64,000 nucleotides of DNA from Cytophagaceae bacterium (GCA_027488815.1 JAIYAX010000009.1:1-64000), one strand, 5' to 3'; positions 8,218 through 16,502 are shown, counted from the first letter of the stretch. Notes: a model not told the origin generated them from the letters alone. Numbers and translations are program-made.

Positions 8218-8330
8218 GTCCAGTTGAAATATGGTCTGTATGTTGGTCACCTGTCAAAATTAGCGTTTCGTTTTATGTTTATAGTTGTCCGTTTGGTCGT
8301 TGTTGTGTCGTCTGTTAGGCTTGCTTGTAA

Positions 8331-8890
8331 CTACTCCGTTGGCGAAGCATTTCGCCTATTTCCCATATCGCTGAAGTCCATCTGATCCAAAGGGCTCTTG
8401 ATCTGCTCACCGCCCTTGCAGGTAATCCCGCCATGGCGAGCCAAGTGATGCGTGTTAATCTCCTTCGTTTTGACCGAAGCTTGACCTTGTAAGTAAGGTA
8501 TGTCTGTGCCTCGCTCAAGAATTTGACTGGCAAAACGATGACGCAAGGTGTGCACCCTCGCAAAAGGCTTGGCCCTGGCCTTTTCCAACGCTCTGCGAAG
8601 GATAACCTGTACACTTTTAGTCGTACAGGGTTCCTTTAAAGGCTCCTCAAATAGCCTATCGTCGGGTTTAGGCTTGGAGATAGCGTTGCAAAGCATAGGT
8701 TTCAATGGTTTGGCTAATATAGTGTATCTGTCTTTTTTCCCTTGCCTGTTTAGATAAATATTTTCCCTTTGTTTATGAGCAAGTCTTCTACCCAAAGTTC
8801 GAGTAGCTCTGCTTTCTGCTACCGAAGAGAGCAGCGGCAAACGTAACCCTTCGATCCCCTGCACGACATACCCTTCCCCAAGAAACACAA
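8331..8890 (-). pseudogene. Tyrosine recombinase (XerC/D-like integrase), degenerate
   Basis: Minus-strand reading gives recognisable pieces of a Bacteroidota tyrosine recombinase: GKKDRYTIL, RALEKARAKPFARVHTLRHRFASQ (split here only for description; key residues are the LRH of the R..H pair), ILERGTDIPYLQ, and the typical tail IKSPLDQMDF. The protein is broken. The LLGH motif after YLQ is lost, the catalytic Tyr of the usual IYTH motif is Asn (INTH), foreign residues sit before IKSPLD, and the N-terminal core-binding half is missing or out of frame upstream of GKKDRYT. The open frame continues to 8999 only by running through the terminator of the NmrA gene. It is probably the remnant of the enzyme that once mobilised this locus. 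Confidence 0.8.
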
Positions 8891-8915
8891 AAAGCCGAAC
8901 GATTTCGTCCGGCTT
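8887..8915 (-). terminator. Terminator of the NmrA-family gene
   Basis: On the minus strand an 11-bp near-perfect stem (arms 8915-8905 and 8902-8892, AAGCCGGACGA / TCGTTCGGCTT) is followed by a short T-rich run. It lies about 46 bp past the stop of the reductase gene at 8962. A T-run on the plus side (8921-8926) means it could also act in the other direction. Confidence 0.6.
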
Positions 8916-8961
8916 ATTGGTTTTTTGCCTCTCCAGGGTAGGAGCTGAAAAAGCTGCCCGA

Positions 8962-9852
8962 TTAGTTTTGCTGATACACCCCTGCAAACAAACCGGCAAA
9001 GTTTTCCAGTTTAGTGGGGCTAAGTTTAAGATCAGAGTGCTTTACAAAGTCAGACTGCATGGCTCCACTTTGTATGGCCTGTCCCATCTCCACGTAGTTT
9101 TTTGCTACCTCCTGGCTGAGACCCATACCCACCATGGCCCCGAAGGCATCTTCATCCTTGAATGCTACCCAAGGCAGTTGTGGCTTTTCTACTGCTGAAC
9201 CCAGCACTTGTGCCACTTCAGAGGCTTTACGTACATCACTTACAACATAGTGTACCGATTTGCCTGTAAAATTTGACTTGTTAAGTGCCTCAAATGCCTC
9301 CTGAGCAATATCACCGGTGTCTACGAGTGCCATTTTAACATCAGCGCTGTAATTGGATCCTAAGATGTTCATGTTTTTCACCATGCCGACGTTGCCCAGG
9401 TAGTTGAGGTAGAAAAACCCCGGGCGCAGATGAAGTACATCTACCCCCTCCAGTTGATCCAATGCCTGCTCAACACGGTACAATCCACTTACGGGTCCGC
9501 AACCTTCAGGCATGTGGGCACCGATGCTGCTGAGGTTAACGACTTTTTTCACTCCACTGCTTTTGATCGCCTTTGCATACAGAGCACCTATGCTTCCGAT
9601 ATAGCCTTTCCAGTCGGTAGCACCAAAATGGGGAGGAACCATGGTATAGACAGCATCGGCACCTTGAAATGTCTGATGTAAAAACGCTTCATCTTCTACA
9701 GAACCTATGGCAGGAATGGCTCCCAATGCTTTGATGGTCTCGGCCTTATCAGCCTTGCTGCTGATCACGGTCACCTGATGACCTGCTTTAACTAATTTCT
9801 CGGTAAGTGGCTTGGAGATGTTCCCCAATGAGCCTGTGATGACATATTTCAT
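8962..9852 (-). CDS. NmrA-family NAD(P)-binding reductase
   Basis: A 296-residue atypical short-chain dehydrogenase of the NmrA/QorB type. It starts MKYVITGSLGNISKPL, where TGSLGNIS replaces the usual TGATGxxG nucleotide-binding loop. VNLSSIGAH and a Y..E segment follow. No catalytic Tyr-x-x-x-Lys is evident, as is common in this group. These proteins act as quinone or other NAD(P)H-dependent reductases or as redox sensors. It is divergently transcribed from an HxlR regulator, sharing an 83-bp promoter, which suggests a quinone/electrophile-responsive pair like QorR-QorB (inference). Confidence 0.8.
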   Translation of the reverse strand: MKYVITGSLGNISKPLTEKLVKAGHQVTVISSKADKAETIKALGAIPAIGSVEDEAFLHQTFQGADAVYTMVPPHFGATDWKGYIGSIGALYAKAIKSSGVKKVVNLSSIGAHMPEGCGPVSGLYRVEQALDQLEGVDVLHLRPGFFYLNYLGNVGMVKNMNILGSNYSADVKMALVDTGDIAQEAFEALNKSNFTGKSVHYVVSDVRKASEVAQVLGSAVEKPQLPWVAFKDEDAFGAMVGMGLSQEVAKNYVEMGQAIQSGAMQSDFVKHSDLKLSPTKLENFAGLFAGVYQQN

Positions 9853-9864
9853 TTTTTTCTTGTT

Positions 9865-9919
9865 TTGTTTTTAACTGTTGCAAAGCTATGTTTGTACTTA
9901 CTTTTTAACTAGTACTTAC
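9865..9919. promoter_or_regulatory. Divergent NmrA/hxlR promoter with GTACTTAC repeats
   Basis: For the HxlR gene a -33 TTG at 9865-9867 is 19 bp before a -7 box TATGTTTG at 9887-9894, a near-ideal Bacteroidota promoter. For the reductase the minus strand reads TAGCTTTG at 9888-9881, 29 bp before its ATG, so the two -7 boxes overlap. The octamer GTACTTAC occurs at 9894-9901 and 9912-9919, 18 bp apart. It lies just downstream of one -7 box and upstream of the other, where a bound regulator would affect both genes. Confidence 0.6.
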
Positions 9920-9935
9920 CCTAAAGTGTGTATAA

Positions 9936-10331
9936 ATGACGGCTATCAAAAACGGCACAACCAATCAAATCAATAAGGAACGCATCTTCTTCTCCTGCCC
10001 GGTAACCTTTACATTGGAACGTATCGGTGGTCGATGGAAGCCACTCATCATCTACAACTTGCTCGCCGGCCCTTTGAGATATGCAGCCTTGCGCCGCAGC
10101 CTGCCCGGTATTACGGAGAAAATGTTGATCCAGCAGCTTAAGCAGTTAGAGCAAGACGGCTTAATCATCAGAAAAGTGGAGCCTGTTGTGCCTCCACATG
10201 TCGAGTATAGCCTCACGGAAGCAGGGCATGAGATGAAAGAAGTCTTGCAGGCGATGTCGGGCTGGGCATTCAGGCACGGCACTCACCTCGTGGCATCGGA
10301 GATGAACGCTACCAGTTCAATACCTGTTTAA
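9936..10331 (+). CDS. HxlR-family transcriptional regulator
   Basis: A 131-residue winged-helix protein with the HxlR/DUF24 signature CPVTFTLERIGGRWKPLIIYNLL, here beginning at Cys21, then RRSLPGITEKML and VPPHVEYSLTEAG. The Cys before the first helix is the position used by YodB/QorR-type members to sense quinones and thiol stress, so a redox-switch role is plausible but inferred. It probably controls the divergent NmrA gene. Its 3' end overlaps the convergent response-regulator gene by 23 bp. Confidence 0.88.
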   Translation: MTAIKNGTTNQINKERIFFSCPVTFTLERIGGRWKPLIIYNLLAGPLRYAALRRSLPGITEKMLIQQLKQLEQDGLIIRKVEPVVPPHVEYSLTEAGHEMKEVLQAMSGWAFRHGTHLVASEMNATSSIPV

Positions 10332-11061
10332 GTTTATCGTACCCGCTACGGCTTACCGGAAGTCTTATCCCATTTTTTAAAATCGCCACATAGCTGTCTT
10401 TTTCCATTGCCTCCAGCTTATTGAGGGAACTGATCTTGATCATAAAGGATCTGTGAATTCGTACAAATTGCCTCGGATCAAGAACTTCCTCAAAATAATT
10501 CATGGTTTGTTTCTTCAGAAGAAATTCACCCGGAAGATGTAGCCTTACATAATCATCATAGGCCTCGATATACACCAATTCATGTGTCGAAATCATCCGG
10601 ATGGAAGTGCCATTTTTCACGACAATTCTTCGGCCTTCTTCCTCATGCTTTCCACTTTGACGGTTCAGCTGGTCAAGGGCTTTTTGTTGCTCCTGCTTTT
10701 GCTCAATACCCGCCTGCTGTAACTTAGCAAATGCTTTTTCAAGTCTTTCCAGAGCGACAGGTTTCAGCAGGTAGTCAATGGCTCCGGCTTCAAATGCCTT
10801 AATCGCATATTGGTCATAGGCAGTGATAAAAATGACTGCCGGGGGATTTTCCATTACTTCAAGCAACTCAAATCCATTTAGTTTGGGCATATGTATATCC
10901 AACAGGATCACATCGGGTCTTTGGATCTTCAGGCTTTTTAAGGCTTCAAATCCATCGCTACAGCTATCCAGAACCTGAACTTCTTTCATACTTGCCAGAT
11001 GCTCCTCCAGCAGGCTGCGGGCGAGGGGCTCATCATCTACGATCAGGACTTTGATGCTCAT
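10309..11061 (-). CDS. LytTR-family response regulator
   Basis: A 250-residue protein with an N-terminal receiver domain (DDE at 9-11, phospho-acceptor Asp55 in LLDIHMP, Lys in LLKPV) and a C-terminal LytTR DNA-binding domain (VYIEAYDDYVRLH, RIHRSFMI, LPVSRSGYDKLK). It overlaps the upstream histidine kinase stop by 4 bp, so the two are a cognate pair. LytTR regulators in Bacteroidota commonly control envelope or surface functions; the target genes are not evident. Confidence 0.93.
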   Translation of the reverse strand: MSIKVLIVDDEPLARSLLEEHLASMKEVQVLDSCSDGFEALKSLKIQRPDVILLDIHMPKLNGFELLEVMENPPAVIFITAYDQYAIKAFEAGAIDYLLKPVALERLEKAFAKLQQAGIEQKQEQQKALDQLNRQSGKHEEEGRRIVVKNGTSIRMISTHELVYIEAYDDYVRLHLPGEFLLKKQTMNYFEEVLDPRQFVRIHRSFMIKISSLNKLEAMEKDSYVAILKNGIRLPVSRSGYDKLKQVLNW

Positions 11062-12074
11062 GCGGCGGGTAGGGTTATACTTACGATAAAAAGGCCATTC
11101 TCTTGCTTGATTTGAACCAAGTCGCTCCTCCGGTACTGCAATTGTAACCTGCGGGCCACGGAATGAAGTCCAAAACCTTTTCTTTGGCCCGGATTCGAGG
11201 TTTTTTCATGAGCCGGGTTGGACAAGACAATATTCAGTCCCGAAGCTAGTCGCTGAATTCGGATTGTTAAGGTCATCGGCTTGCTTTCATTCCCCAGGCC
11301 ATGCTTGATGGCATTTTCAAGCAGAGGTTGAAGCAACAAAGAGGGCATTGGCCAGCCCGAAAGACCTTCCTCTTGTTCAAAAACAACATTAAGCCGATCC
11401 CCAAAGCGCACCTGCTCTATCGAAAGATACGAGCGAAGTAGTTGCAACTCCTCTTCCAATGTGCTTTGACTGCCGGATACACGGTCAACCGTACCTCTCA
11501 AAAAATCAGCAAGCTGCATGGTCATCGCCCTTGCTTCTGCGGGTTTTTGACCGATCAATGCATAGATGGAGTTGAGACTATTGAACAGGAAATGAGGCTG
11601 CAACTGCTGCCGCAAATGGAAAAGTTCGGCATCTACAGCCATTCTTTCTGTCTCTTTTTGTTTTTCAGCCTGCTGTTTTTGCTCGGTGAGCAGGCTACCA
11701 AACCAGCCGGAAAGAACCATGATCACAATGATCAACCAGGCAAATACAGCTCTCAAACTTAAATTTCCGGTAAGCCAGGCCAGATCATTCTCATTCACCC
11801 TCAGAAATATCCTGGGAGCAATCCGCTCATGAGCCAAACTGATCAAAACGGCTACAATCAGGGTATAGACCATAAGAAAAGCTCCATTGCGCAAGCCCGG
11901 GCTGTAGTAGCGCAGCAATTGAAGCATCATCAGACCTGCTAACAACAGCATCAGCTGAAATAAGAAGGCATCCTGAAGGGCACTTTGCCAATCAATGCCA
12001 CTGAATACCAAAACCAATTCATGCAAAAGCACACAAGAAGCAAAGGCCGGGATCATCCAACGGGGTGTAGCCAT
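11058..12074 (-). CDS. LytS/YehU-type sensor histidine kinase
   Basis: A 338-residue membrane kinase with four hydrophobic segments in the first 130 residues, a short coiled coil rich in K/Q/E, and a His_kinase domain with the phospho-acceptor His161 in LQPHFLFNSLN. The ATP-binding N box is LLQPLLENAIKHG. It pairs with the LytTR regulator downstream. The start at 12074 lies only 24 bp after a predicted terminator of the LiaF-like gene, so it may depend on readthrough or a promoter in that short gap. Confidence 0.92.
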   Translation of the reverse strand: MATPRWMIPAFASCVLLHELVLVFSGIDWQSALQDAFLFQLMLLLAGLMMLQLLRYYSPGLRNGAFLMVYTLIVAVLISLAHERIAPRIFLRVNENDLAWLTGNLSLRAVFAWLIIVIMVLSGWFGSLLTEQKQQAEKQKETERMAVDAELFHLRQQLQPHFLFNSLNSIYALIGQKPAEARAMTMQLADFLRGTVDRVSGSQSTLEEELQLLRSYLSIEQVRFGDRLNVVFEQEEGLSGWPMPSLLLQPLLENAIKHGLGNESKPMTLTIRIQRLASGLNIVLSNPAHEKTSNPGQRKGFGLHSVARRLQLQYRRSDLVQIKQENGLFIVSITLPAA

Positions 12075-12097
12075 TTGGGAGTTTGAAGGTCAATGAT

Positions 12098-12122
12098 AAA
12101 AAAAACACGGCATTGGGCCGTG
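12098..12122 (-). terminator. Terminator between the LiaF-like gene and the histidine kinase gene
   Basis: Minus-strand stem of CACGGC/GCCGTG (12122-12117 with 12111-12106) around a 5-base loop, followed by a run of eight T on the minus strand. It lies 25 bp after the LiaF-like stop. The plus strand also has a T run (12124-12128), so it could be bidirectional. Confidence 0.65.
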
Positions 12123-12146
12123 CTTTTTATCGGGTATCAGGTTTCT

Positions 12147-12860
12147 TTAGATGTATTTGATGTCAAGACCTCCGAAAAGTACATTTCCTCTTATAAGGAG
12201 CACCTTTTCACCAGCCTGCCCTGTGGGAATGCTACGTTTATCCTCAACTCCACCAAAGACCGAAAGCACCTCTGATTTGACTTGCCAATGGGAAGGTACT
12301 TTGAGGGTAACTCCACCAAAGAGCACAGTGACATCCATGACTGCGGTATCTTCAATTTCAGTATGATCAAAATGGATGTCAGAGCCACCAAACACGGTGA
12401 CCACCTCAGCCCCTTTGAAGTTTTTACTAAGCACATTACGCTTGACACCACCAAATATGGTACTTACCCTGATGTATTGGTCTCCGACCAAGTCAGCCTC
12501 GCTGAGGTTTAACTTTTTGAAGTTTGCTCCGGGTTTGAAAAGCCCCCCAAAAATAAACCATAACCCGACTGCAATAATGAGGATAGGCCAAAAGAACATT
12601 CTGATTTCATACTCTCTAAACAAATCTTCAATTAAAAAGAAACCACCAATGAGGATCAAAATGAAAGAGGCAGGGTTTGAGAACTTGGAATTGATACCCA
12701 GTACAAGGCCAATGACGATGAGGATGAACTCCCATTGAAAAAGCCAGCGGGGGACGATAAGCAAATCAGCTTTATTGAGCAACAGGAGTAATCCTGCAAG
12801 TACGATAATTGATCCGGCGATGACACGACCGCTTTTGATCGGGGAGCTTGAGTTTGACAT
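12147..12860 (-). CDS. LiaF-like membrane protein (DUF5668 domain)
   Basis: A 237-residue protein. Residues about 10-110 contain four hydrophobic segments (SIIVLAGLLLLL, FILIVIGLVLG, FILILIGGFFLI, PILIIAVGLWFIFGG) like the LiaI/LiaF transmembrane region. The C-terminal part has repeated VFGG/LFGG turns (STIFGG, TVFGGSDIHF, VLFGGVTLKVP, VFGGVEDKR, VLFGGLDIKY) forming the beta-helical cell-wall-antibiotic response domain. In Firmicutes LiaF inhibits the LiaRS system. Here it lies beside a LytS/LytR-type pair, suggesting an analogous modulator role (inference). Confidence 0.8.
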   Translation of the reverse strand: MSNSSSPIKSGRVIAGSIIVLAGLLLLLNKADLLIVPRWLFQWEFILIVIGLVLGINSKFSNPASFILILIGGFFLIEDLFREYEIRMFFWPILIIAVGLWFIFGGLFKPGANFKKLNLSEADLVGDQYIRVSTIFGGVKRNVLSKNFKGAEVVTVFGGSDIHFDHTEIEDTAVMDVTVLFGGVTLKVPSHWQVKSEVLSVFGGVEDKRSIPTGQAGEKVLLIRGNVLFGGLDIKYI

Positions 12861-12894
12861 GTTGTTTAATTGTTTTTACGCTACAACATTAGCA

Positions 12895-12940
12895 GATCCC
12901 TCATAGGCTGCCCAGCACTATTAGGCCAGTGATCCCTCAT
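12895..12940. repeat. Direct repeat upstream of the LiaF-like gene
   Basis: The 10-mer GATCCCTCAT occurs at 12895-12904 and 12931-12940, 36 bp apart, inside the 113-bp gap upstream of the LiaF-like gene. Paired direct repeats in this position resemble LytTR-type binding sites in layout, but no known consensus was matched. Confidence 0.35.
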
Positions 12941-12973
12941 GGTCGGTAAACAAAGTGAATGGGTCGGTGAAAC

Positions 12974-13567
12974 TTATTTGAGTTTTCGACTGATGCTTGA
13001 GGCCTCCTTGTTTTTCCCTGTCTTGAGGTAATGGCTGTGCAGCCATCGGTAGTTTTGCTGCATCAGAGAGTGCTTTTTGCCTAAGGTCTTTTCGGCCTCC
13101 ATCACGTTGAGGTGGATGTCGAGTGCATTCTGTTCATCTCCCTCCAGTTCATACAAATCAGCCAGCCGCAAAAGAGCCTCAACCCTAATCACACTTGCAG
13201 GCCCAAGGTGTTCTTCAGCCATTTCTGAAACTTTTCGATAACCCCTTTTTGCTGCTTCTTTCTCGTTCTGCTCGACATGTGCCTGCAAAGCAATGAGCAG
13301 GCATTCCAGATAGGAGGGGATCATATTTTCTCCTAAAAACAATTCCGAAGCCTCATAGGCTTTGGTTTCAGCTGTTTTCCATTCCCTTTTTTTCAAGCCT
13401 TCAAGGGCTTCTTCTTTAATCTGAGCGGCCTGCGTTTGCAGACTTTGACCTAGTACAAAGTTTCCTTCCAGGCCGAACGCCGAAAAAAGGACCAGCAACA
13501 GATAAAAAACGAAGCCGGGACACCCCGGCTTCAGTCTATTTTTTAGGTTTTTTAGCAGGGCTAGCAT
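12974..13567 (-). CDS. Secreted TPR-like hypothetical protein
   Basis: The frame encodes up to 197 residues. It has a basic N-terminus, a hydrophobic stretch FVFYLLLVLFSAFGL, and then helical A/E/K-rich pairs (WKTAETKAYEASELF, VRVEALLRLADLYELEGD, ALDIHLNVMEAEKTLG) of tetratricopeptide type. No specific family was recognised. The ATG at 13567 lies inside the end of the M16 peptidase gene, and the predicted terminator of that gene falls within the signal-peptide codons. The true start is therefore uncertain; no other ATG gives a signal peptide. Confidence 0.6.
   Translation of the reverse strand: MLALLKNLKNRLKPGCPGFVFYLLLVLFSAFGLEGNFVLGQSLQTQAAQIKEEALEGLKKREWKTAETKAYEASELFLGENMIPSYLECLLIALQAHVEQNEKEAAKRGYRKVSEMAEEHLGPASVIRVEALLRLADLYELEGDEQNALDIHLNVMEAEKTLGKKHSLMQQNYRWLHSHYLKTGKNKEASSISRKLK
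13503..13532 (-). terminator. Terminator of the M16 peptidase gene
   Basis: Minus-strand perfect 9-bp stem (GAAGCCGGG at 13532-13524 with CCCGGCTTC at 13519-13511) and a 4-base loop, followed by GTTTTTTATC. It begins 4 bp after the peptidase stop at 13536. It overlaps the reading frame of the downstream TPR-like gene. Confidence 0.85.
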
Positions 13568-16502
13568 CGTCTTTTGCAGGCCTCATTTCAGGTTTTTCGC
13601 TTGGTTGTACCTTCTCAACGGGTGCAGCTTCAGGCTCCATGGGGCTAGTGCCGCTAGCAGGTATTCCACTGATGATATTGCCATCCTTGTCCATTTCCAC
13701 GATGGGGTAGCCAAGCTTAAGTAAACCGGGAAGTATGCTTTTCTTGTCACCTACAACCAACAGATAGGCCTTTTCGGATTGCAGTTGCTTTTTAGCCAGG
13801 GTGTTGATCTCTGCCTGAGAAATCTTCTGTAGGATGTCATTTTGCTTTGTAGTGTAATCTTCAGGCAATTTGTACTGAAGGATCCTTCTCAGAAAGCCTG
13901 CCTTTTGAATGGGCGTTTCATAATTTCTGGCTTCACTCTGCCCAATTGCCGAACGCATAAAGGACAGTTCAGTCGAGTTAATGCCTTTCTCTTTGAACAG
14001 GTTGATCTCCTTCATGAATTCAATGACGGAAGCATCTGTTTTGTCACCTTTCACCCCGGCAGAAGCTGTAAAGGATCCATAATCCTCACCTCCGGAAAAG
14101 AAAGAACGGGCGCCATACGTATACCCTTTATCCTCCCTCAGATTTAGGTTGATTCGGCTGTTAAATGCCCCGCCCAGATTGAAATTCATCAAACTGGAGC
14201 GATAATATGTCCCCAGGGCATCATAAGGCATAGAAGTAAAGCCGATGCGAATCTCTGATTGTGGTGCCTTTTCTTTGTCAATCACAAAAAGACGGGTTAC
14301 ATCATTGAAACGGGCCGGAGGCAAAGGAGCTATGCTGTAATCAGGTCCGCTCCATTTCTTGAGGAAGTCCAATTTCTGCTCCAGGGTTTTCTGATTGATA
14401 GCACCTACTACCACCATCTGACCCTTTTTTGGGCTGAAATAACTCTTGTAGAAGGATTTTACATCATCTAGCGTTATGCTCTCAACACTGGCGGTGGTAC
14501 CTGAAGTTGGGACACCCAGGATATGGTTGTCTCCCCAAAGCAGCTTGGCAAAGGCCTTATTGGCTATGGCCACTGGCTGGGTACTTTGGTTGGCAATCCC
14601 TTCCAGTTGTTGATTTTTTAGTCGTTTAAAATCCTCTTCCGAGAAACGTGGTCTGAAGAGTTTTTCAGCAGTAAGATCCAGTGTTTTATCCAGGTTTTTA
14701 ACCAGACTTTGAATAACCAGTGTGATGTTGTCCGAACCTGCGCTGAAATAAACGCTGCTACCCAGTTTGTCCAACTCATTGGCTATGTCTTCAGAGCTGT
14801 ATTTCTCAGTAGACTCATTCATCAAATCCGACACCAGGCTGGCAAGCCCTGCCTTATTCAGGTTGGTAGCGTTTAGGCGATGGCCCCCTGGCATGCTCAA
14901 CTGTATGGTAACGAGCGGTAACTCTTCATTTACCGTTCCGATATACCGGATACCGTTTTCAAATCCACCTTTGTAAAGAGCTGGTACTATGACCACAGGA
15001 TTTGGTCCTGCTTCCGGCTTTACCCTGCGATTGAAACTGTCCCTCGCCTTCACATATTTCAAGCCCCGGTAATCTTCCTTAATGGAAATGGCTCCCTCTG
15101 TTTTAGAGACCACATATTTTTCCTGTGATGCTGCCAGTTTACCTTCTCCGAAAGGAACGACAGATAGCACTACACTGAATTTGTTTTTCACATAGTTGTT
15201 ATACACCCTTAGCACATCCTCTTTGGTAAGGGCGGCGTTGGCCTTGGTTGCAATAGGGGTGTAGTTGGGATTACCTGAAAAAGTTTGATATGCAGCTAAC
15301 TGAGACACTTTTCCAGATACACTTTGCAAACTGTTGATCAGGCCGGTCTCATAGGCAGCTTTAAATCGGATTAGGTCGTCATCGGTGACACCACGGCTCT
15401 CAAACTCTAAAAGGGTGTTTCTTACGATGGCCTCCATCTCTGCCAGACTTTTTCCGGGGAAGGCTACGACTGTCATCGACAGCTCACCTGACAGTTCAGT
15501 ACATGGATGATTGACCTGAGCCTGCACGGCAAGCTGGTTTTTCACAAAATTCTTGTAAAACAGGGAGTTGTTTCCACCTCCAAGGATTTCAGCCAGGCAG
15601 TCAAGTGCTACCTCATCAGGGTGGTAAAAGGGCACTGTTGGGAAGGTCAGTTGCAGCAGTGGAAAGCGCACTTTGTCCTCGTACCAGGTGTACCTGTTTT
15701 TTTCAAGTTGAGGAGCAGGCAAGCTCATTTTTTTCACTTCAGGGCCACGGGGTATAGTTCCGAAATACTTTTCGGTCAGTTTCAAAACCTCCTGAGGATT
15801 TACATCTCCACCCACTGTAAGGGTAGCATTGTTAGGCCCATACCAGCGTAAGAAAAAGTTCTTGAGGTCTTCAACAGAAACTCTATCAAGATCTTCTACA
15901 TATCCGATGGTTAACCAGGAGTAGGGGTGGCCGTAAGGATATAGGGTTTTGGATGTGGTCTCACCTACGAGTCCGTAAGGTCTGTTATCGTAGTTCTGTC
16001 CACGCTCGTTTTTTACGGTTGATCGCTGAATTTCAAATTTTTGCTGGGTTACTGAGTCAAGCAAGAAGCCCATACGATCCGCTTCGAGCCATAAAGCAAT
16101 CTCGAGTTGATTGGCGGGAAGAGTTTCGAAATAGTTTGTTCGGTCCCGGTTCGTGGTACCGTTCAAGGTTCCTCCGGCCTCAGAAACGATCTTAAAATGT
16201 TGCTCATCGCCCACATTCTCAGAGCCTTGAAACATCATGTGCTCAAAAAAATGAGCAAAACCACTTTTGGCAATCTCTTCCCTGGCTGAGCCCACATGGT
16301 AGGTCACATCTACATGGACGATAGGGTCACTATGATCCTCATGAATGATCAGCGTAAGGCCGTTGGCCAACTGATATTTTTCATAGGGGATGATAATTTC
16401 GTTTGGATTGGTGGATTGGACTTTTTCAATCAGGCGGGTTTGCGCCTGTAGTTCCAGAAGGCTGCTCATGAAGAGTGTGGCTGATAGAATGAAGATTTTC
16501 AT
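13536..16502 (-). CDS. M16-family zinc metallopeptidase, two-domain
   Basis: A 988-residue secreted peptidase with signal peptide MKIFILSATLFMSSLLELQA. The first M16 domain carries the inverted zinc motif HFFEH at 84-88 and the third ligand Glu166 in VKNERGQ. The second M16 half (from about 500) lacks HxxEH and serves as the inactive clamp half, as in pitrilysin-like enzymes. After the catalytic halves is an unusual Pro/Glu/Lys-rich tail of about 45 residues (APVEKVQPSEKPEMRP, ending KKPKK), likely disordered. It probably degrades peptides in the periplasm or outside the cell. Confidence 0.93.
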   Translation of the reverse strand: MKIFILSATLFMSSLLELQAQTRLIEKVQSTNPNEIIIPYEKYQLANGLTLIIHEDHSDPIVHVDVTYHVGSAREEIAKSGFAHFFEHMMFQGSENVGDEQHFKIVSEAGGTLNGTTNRDRTNYFETLPANQLEIALWLEADRMGFLLDSVTQQKFEIQRSTVKNERGQNYDNRPYGLVGETTSKTLYPYGHPYSWLTIGYVEDLDRVSVEDLKNFFLRWYGPNNATLTVGGDVNPQEVLKLTEKYFGTIPRGPEVKKMSLPAPQLEKNRYTWYEDKVRFPLLQLTFPTVPFYHPDEVALDCLAEILGGGNNSLFYKNFVKNQLAVQAQVNHPCTELSGELSMTVVAFPGKSLAEMEAIVRNTLLEFESRGVTDDDLIRFKAAYETGLINSLQSVSGKVSQLAAYQTFSGNPNYTPIATKANAALTKEDVLRVYNNYVKNKFSVVLSVVPFGEGKLAASQEKYVVSKTEGAISIKEDYRGLKYVKARDSFNRRVKPEAGPNPVVIVPALYKGGFENGIRYIGTVNEELPLVTIQLSMPGGHRLNATNLNKAGLASLVSDLMNESTEKYSSEDIANELDKLGSSVYFSAGSDNITLVIQSLVKNLDKTLDLTAEKLFRPRFSEEDFKRLKNQQLEGIANQSTQPVAIANKAFAKLLWGDNHILGVPTSGTTASVESITLDDVKSFYKSYFSPKKGQMVVVGAINQKTLEQKLDFLKKWSGPDYSIAPLPPARFNDVTRLFVIDKEKAPQSEIRIGFTSMPYDALGTYYRSSLMNFNLGGAFNSRINLNLREDKGYTYGARSFFSGGEDYGSFTASAGVKGDKTDASVIEFMKEINLFKEKGINSTELSFMRSAIGQSEARNYETPIQKAGFLRRILQYKLPEDYTTKQNDILQKISQAEINTLAKKQLQSEKAYLLVVGDKKSILPGLLKLGYPIVEMDKDGNIISGIPASGTSPMEPEAAPVEKVQPSEKPEMRPAKDDASPAKKPKK

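Larger units (their letters stand above)
7956..8330. other. Non-coding gap between the defence operon and the recombinase relic
   Basis: This 375-bp interval carries the operon promoter region, the right flanking block (8061-8217), and a GT-rich tail ending in GTTAGGC at 8314-8320. That heptamer fits the integron core-site consensus GTTRRRY, but one match of this length is weak evidence. The plus- and minus-strand ORFs crossing the interval have no domains and cover the stem-loop, so they are not taken as genes. Confidence 0.6.

Noticed and set aside
7952-8385. ORFs of 101, 106 and 73 residues in the right flanking block
   Set aside because: They overlap each other and the stem-loop, have no recognisable domains, and the reading frames are not shared between the two block copies.
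8892-8999. N-terminal extension of the recombinase reading frame
   Set aside because: It runs through the NmrA terminator and the end of the NmrA gene and has no recombinase similarity.
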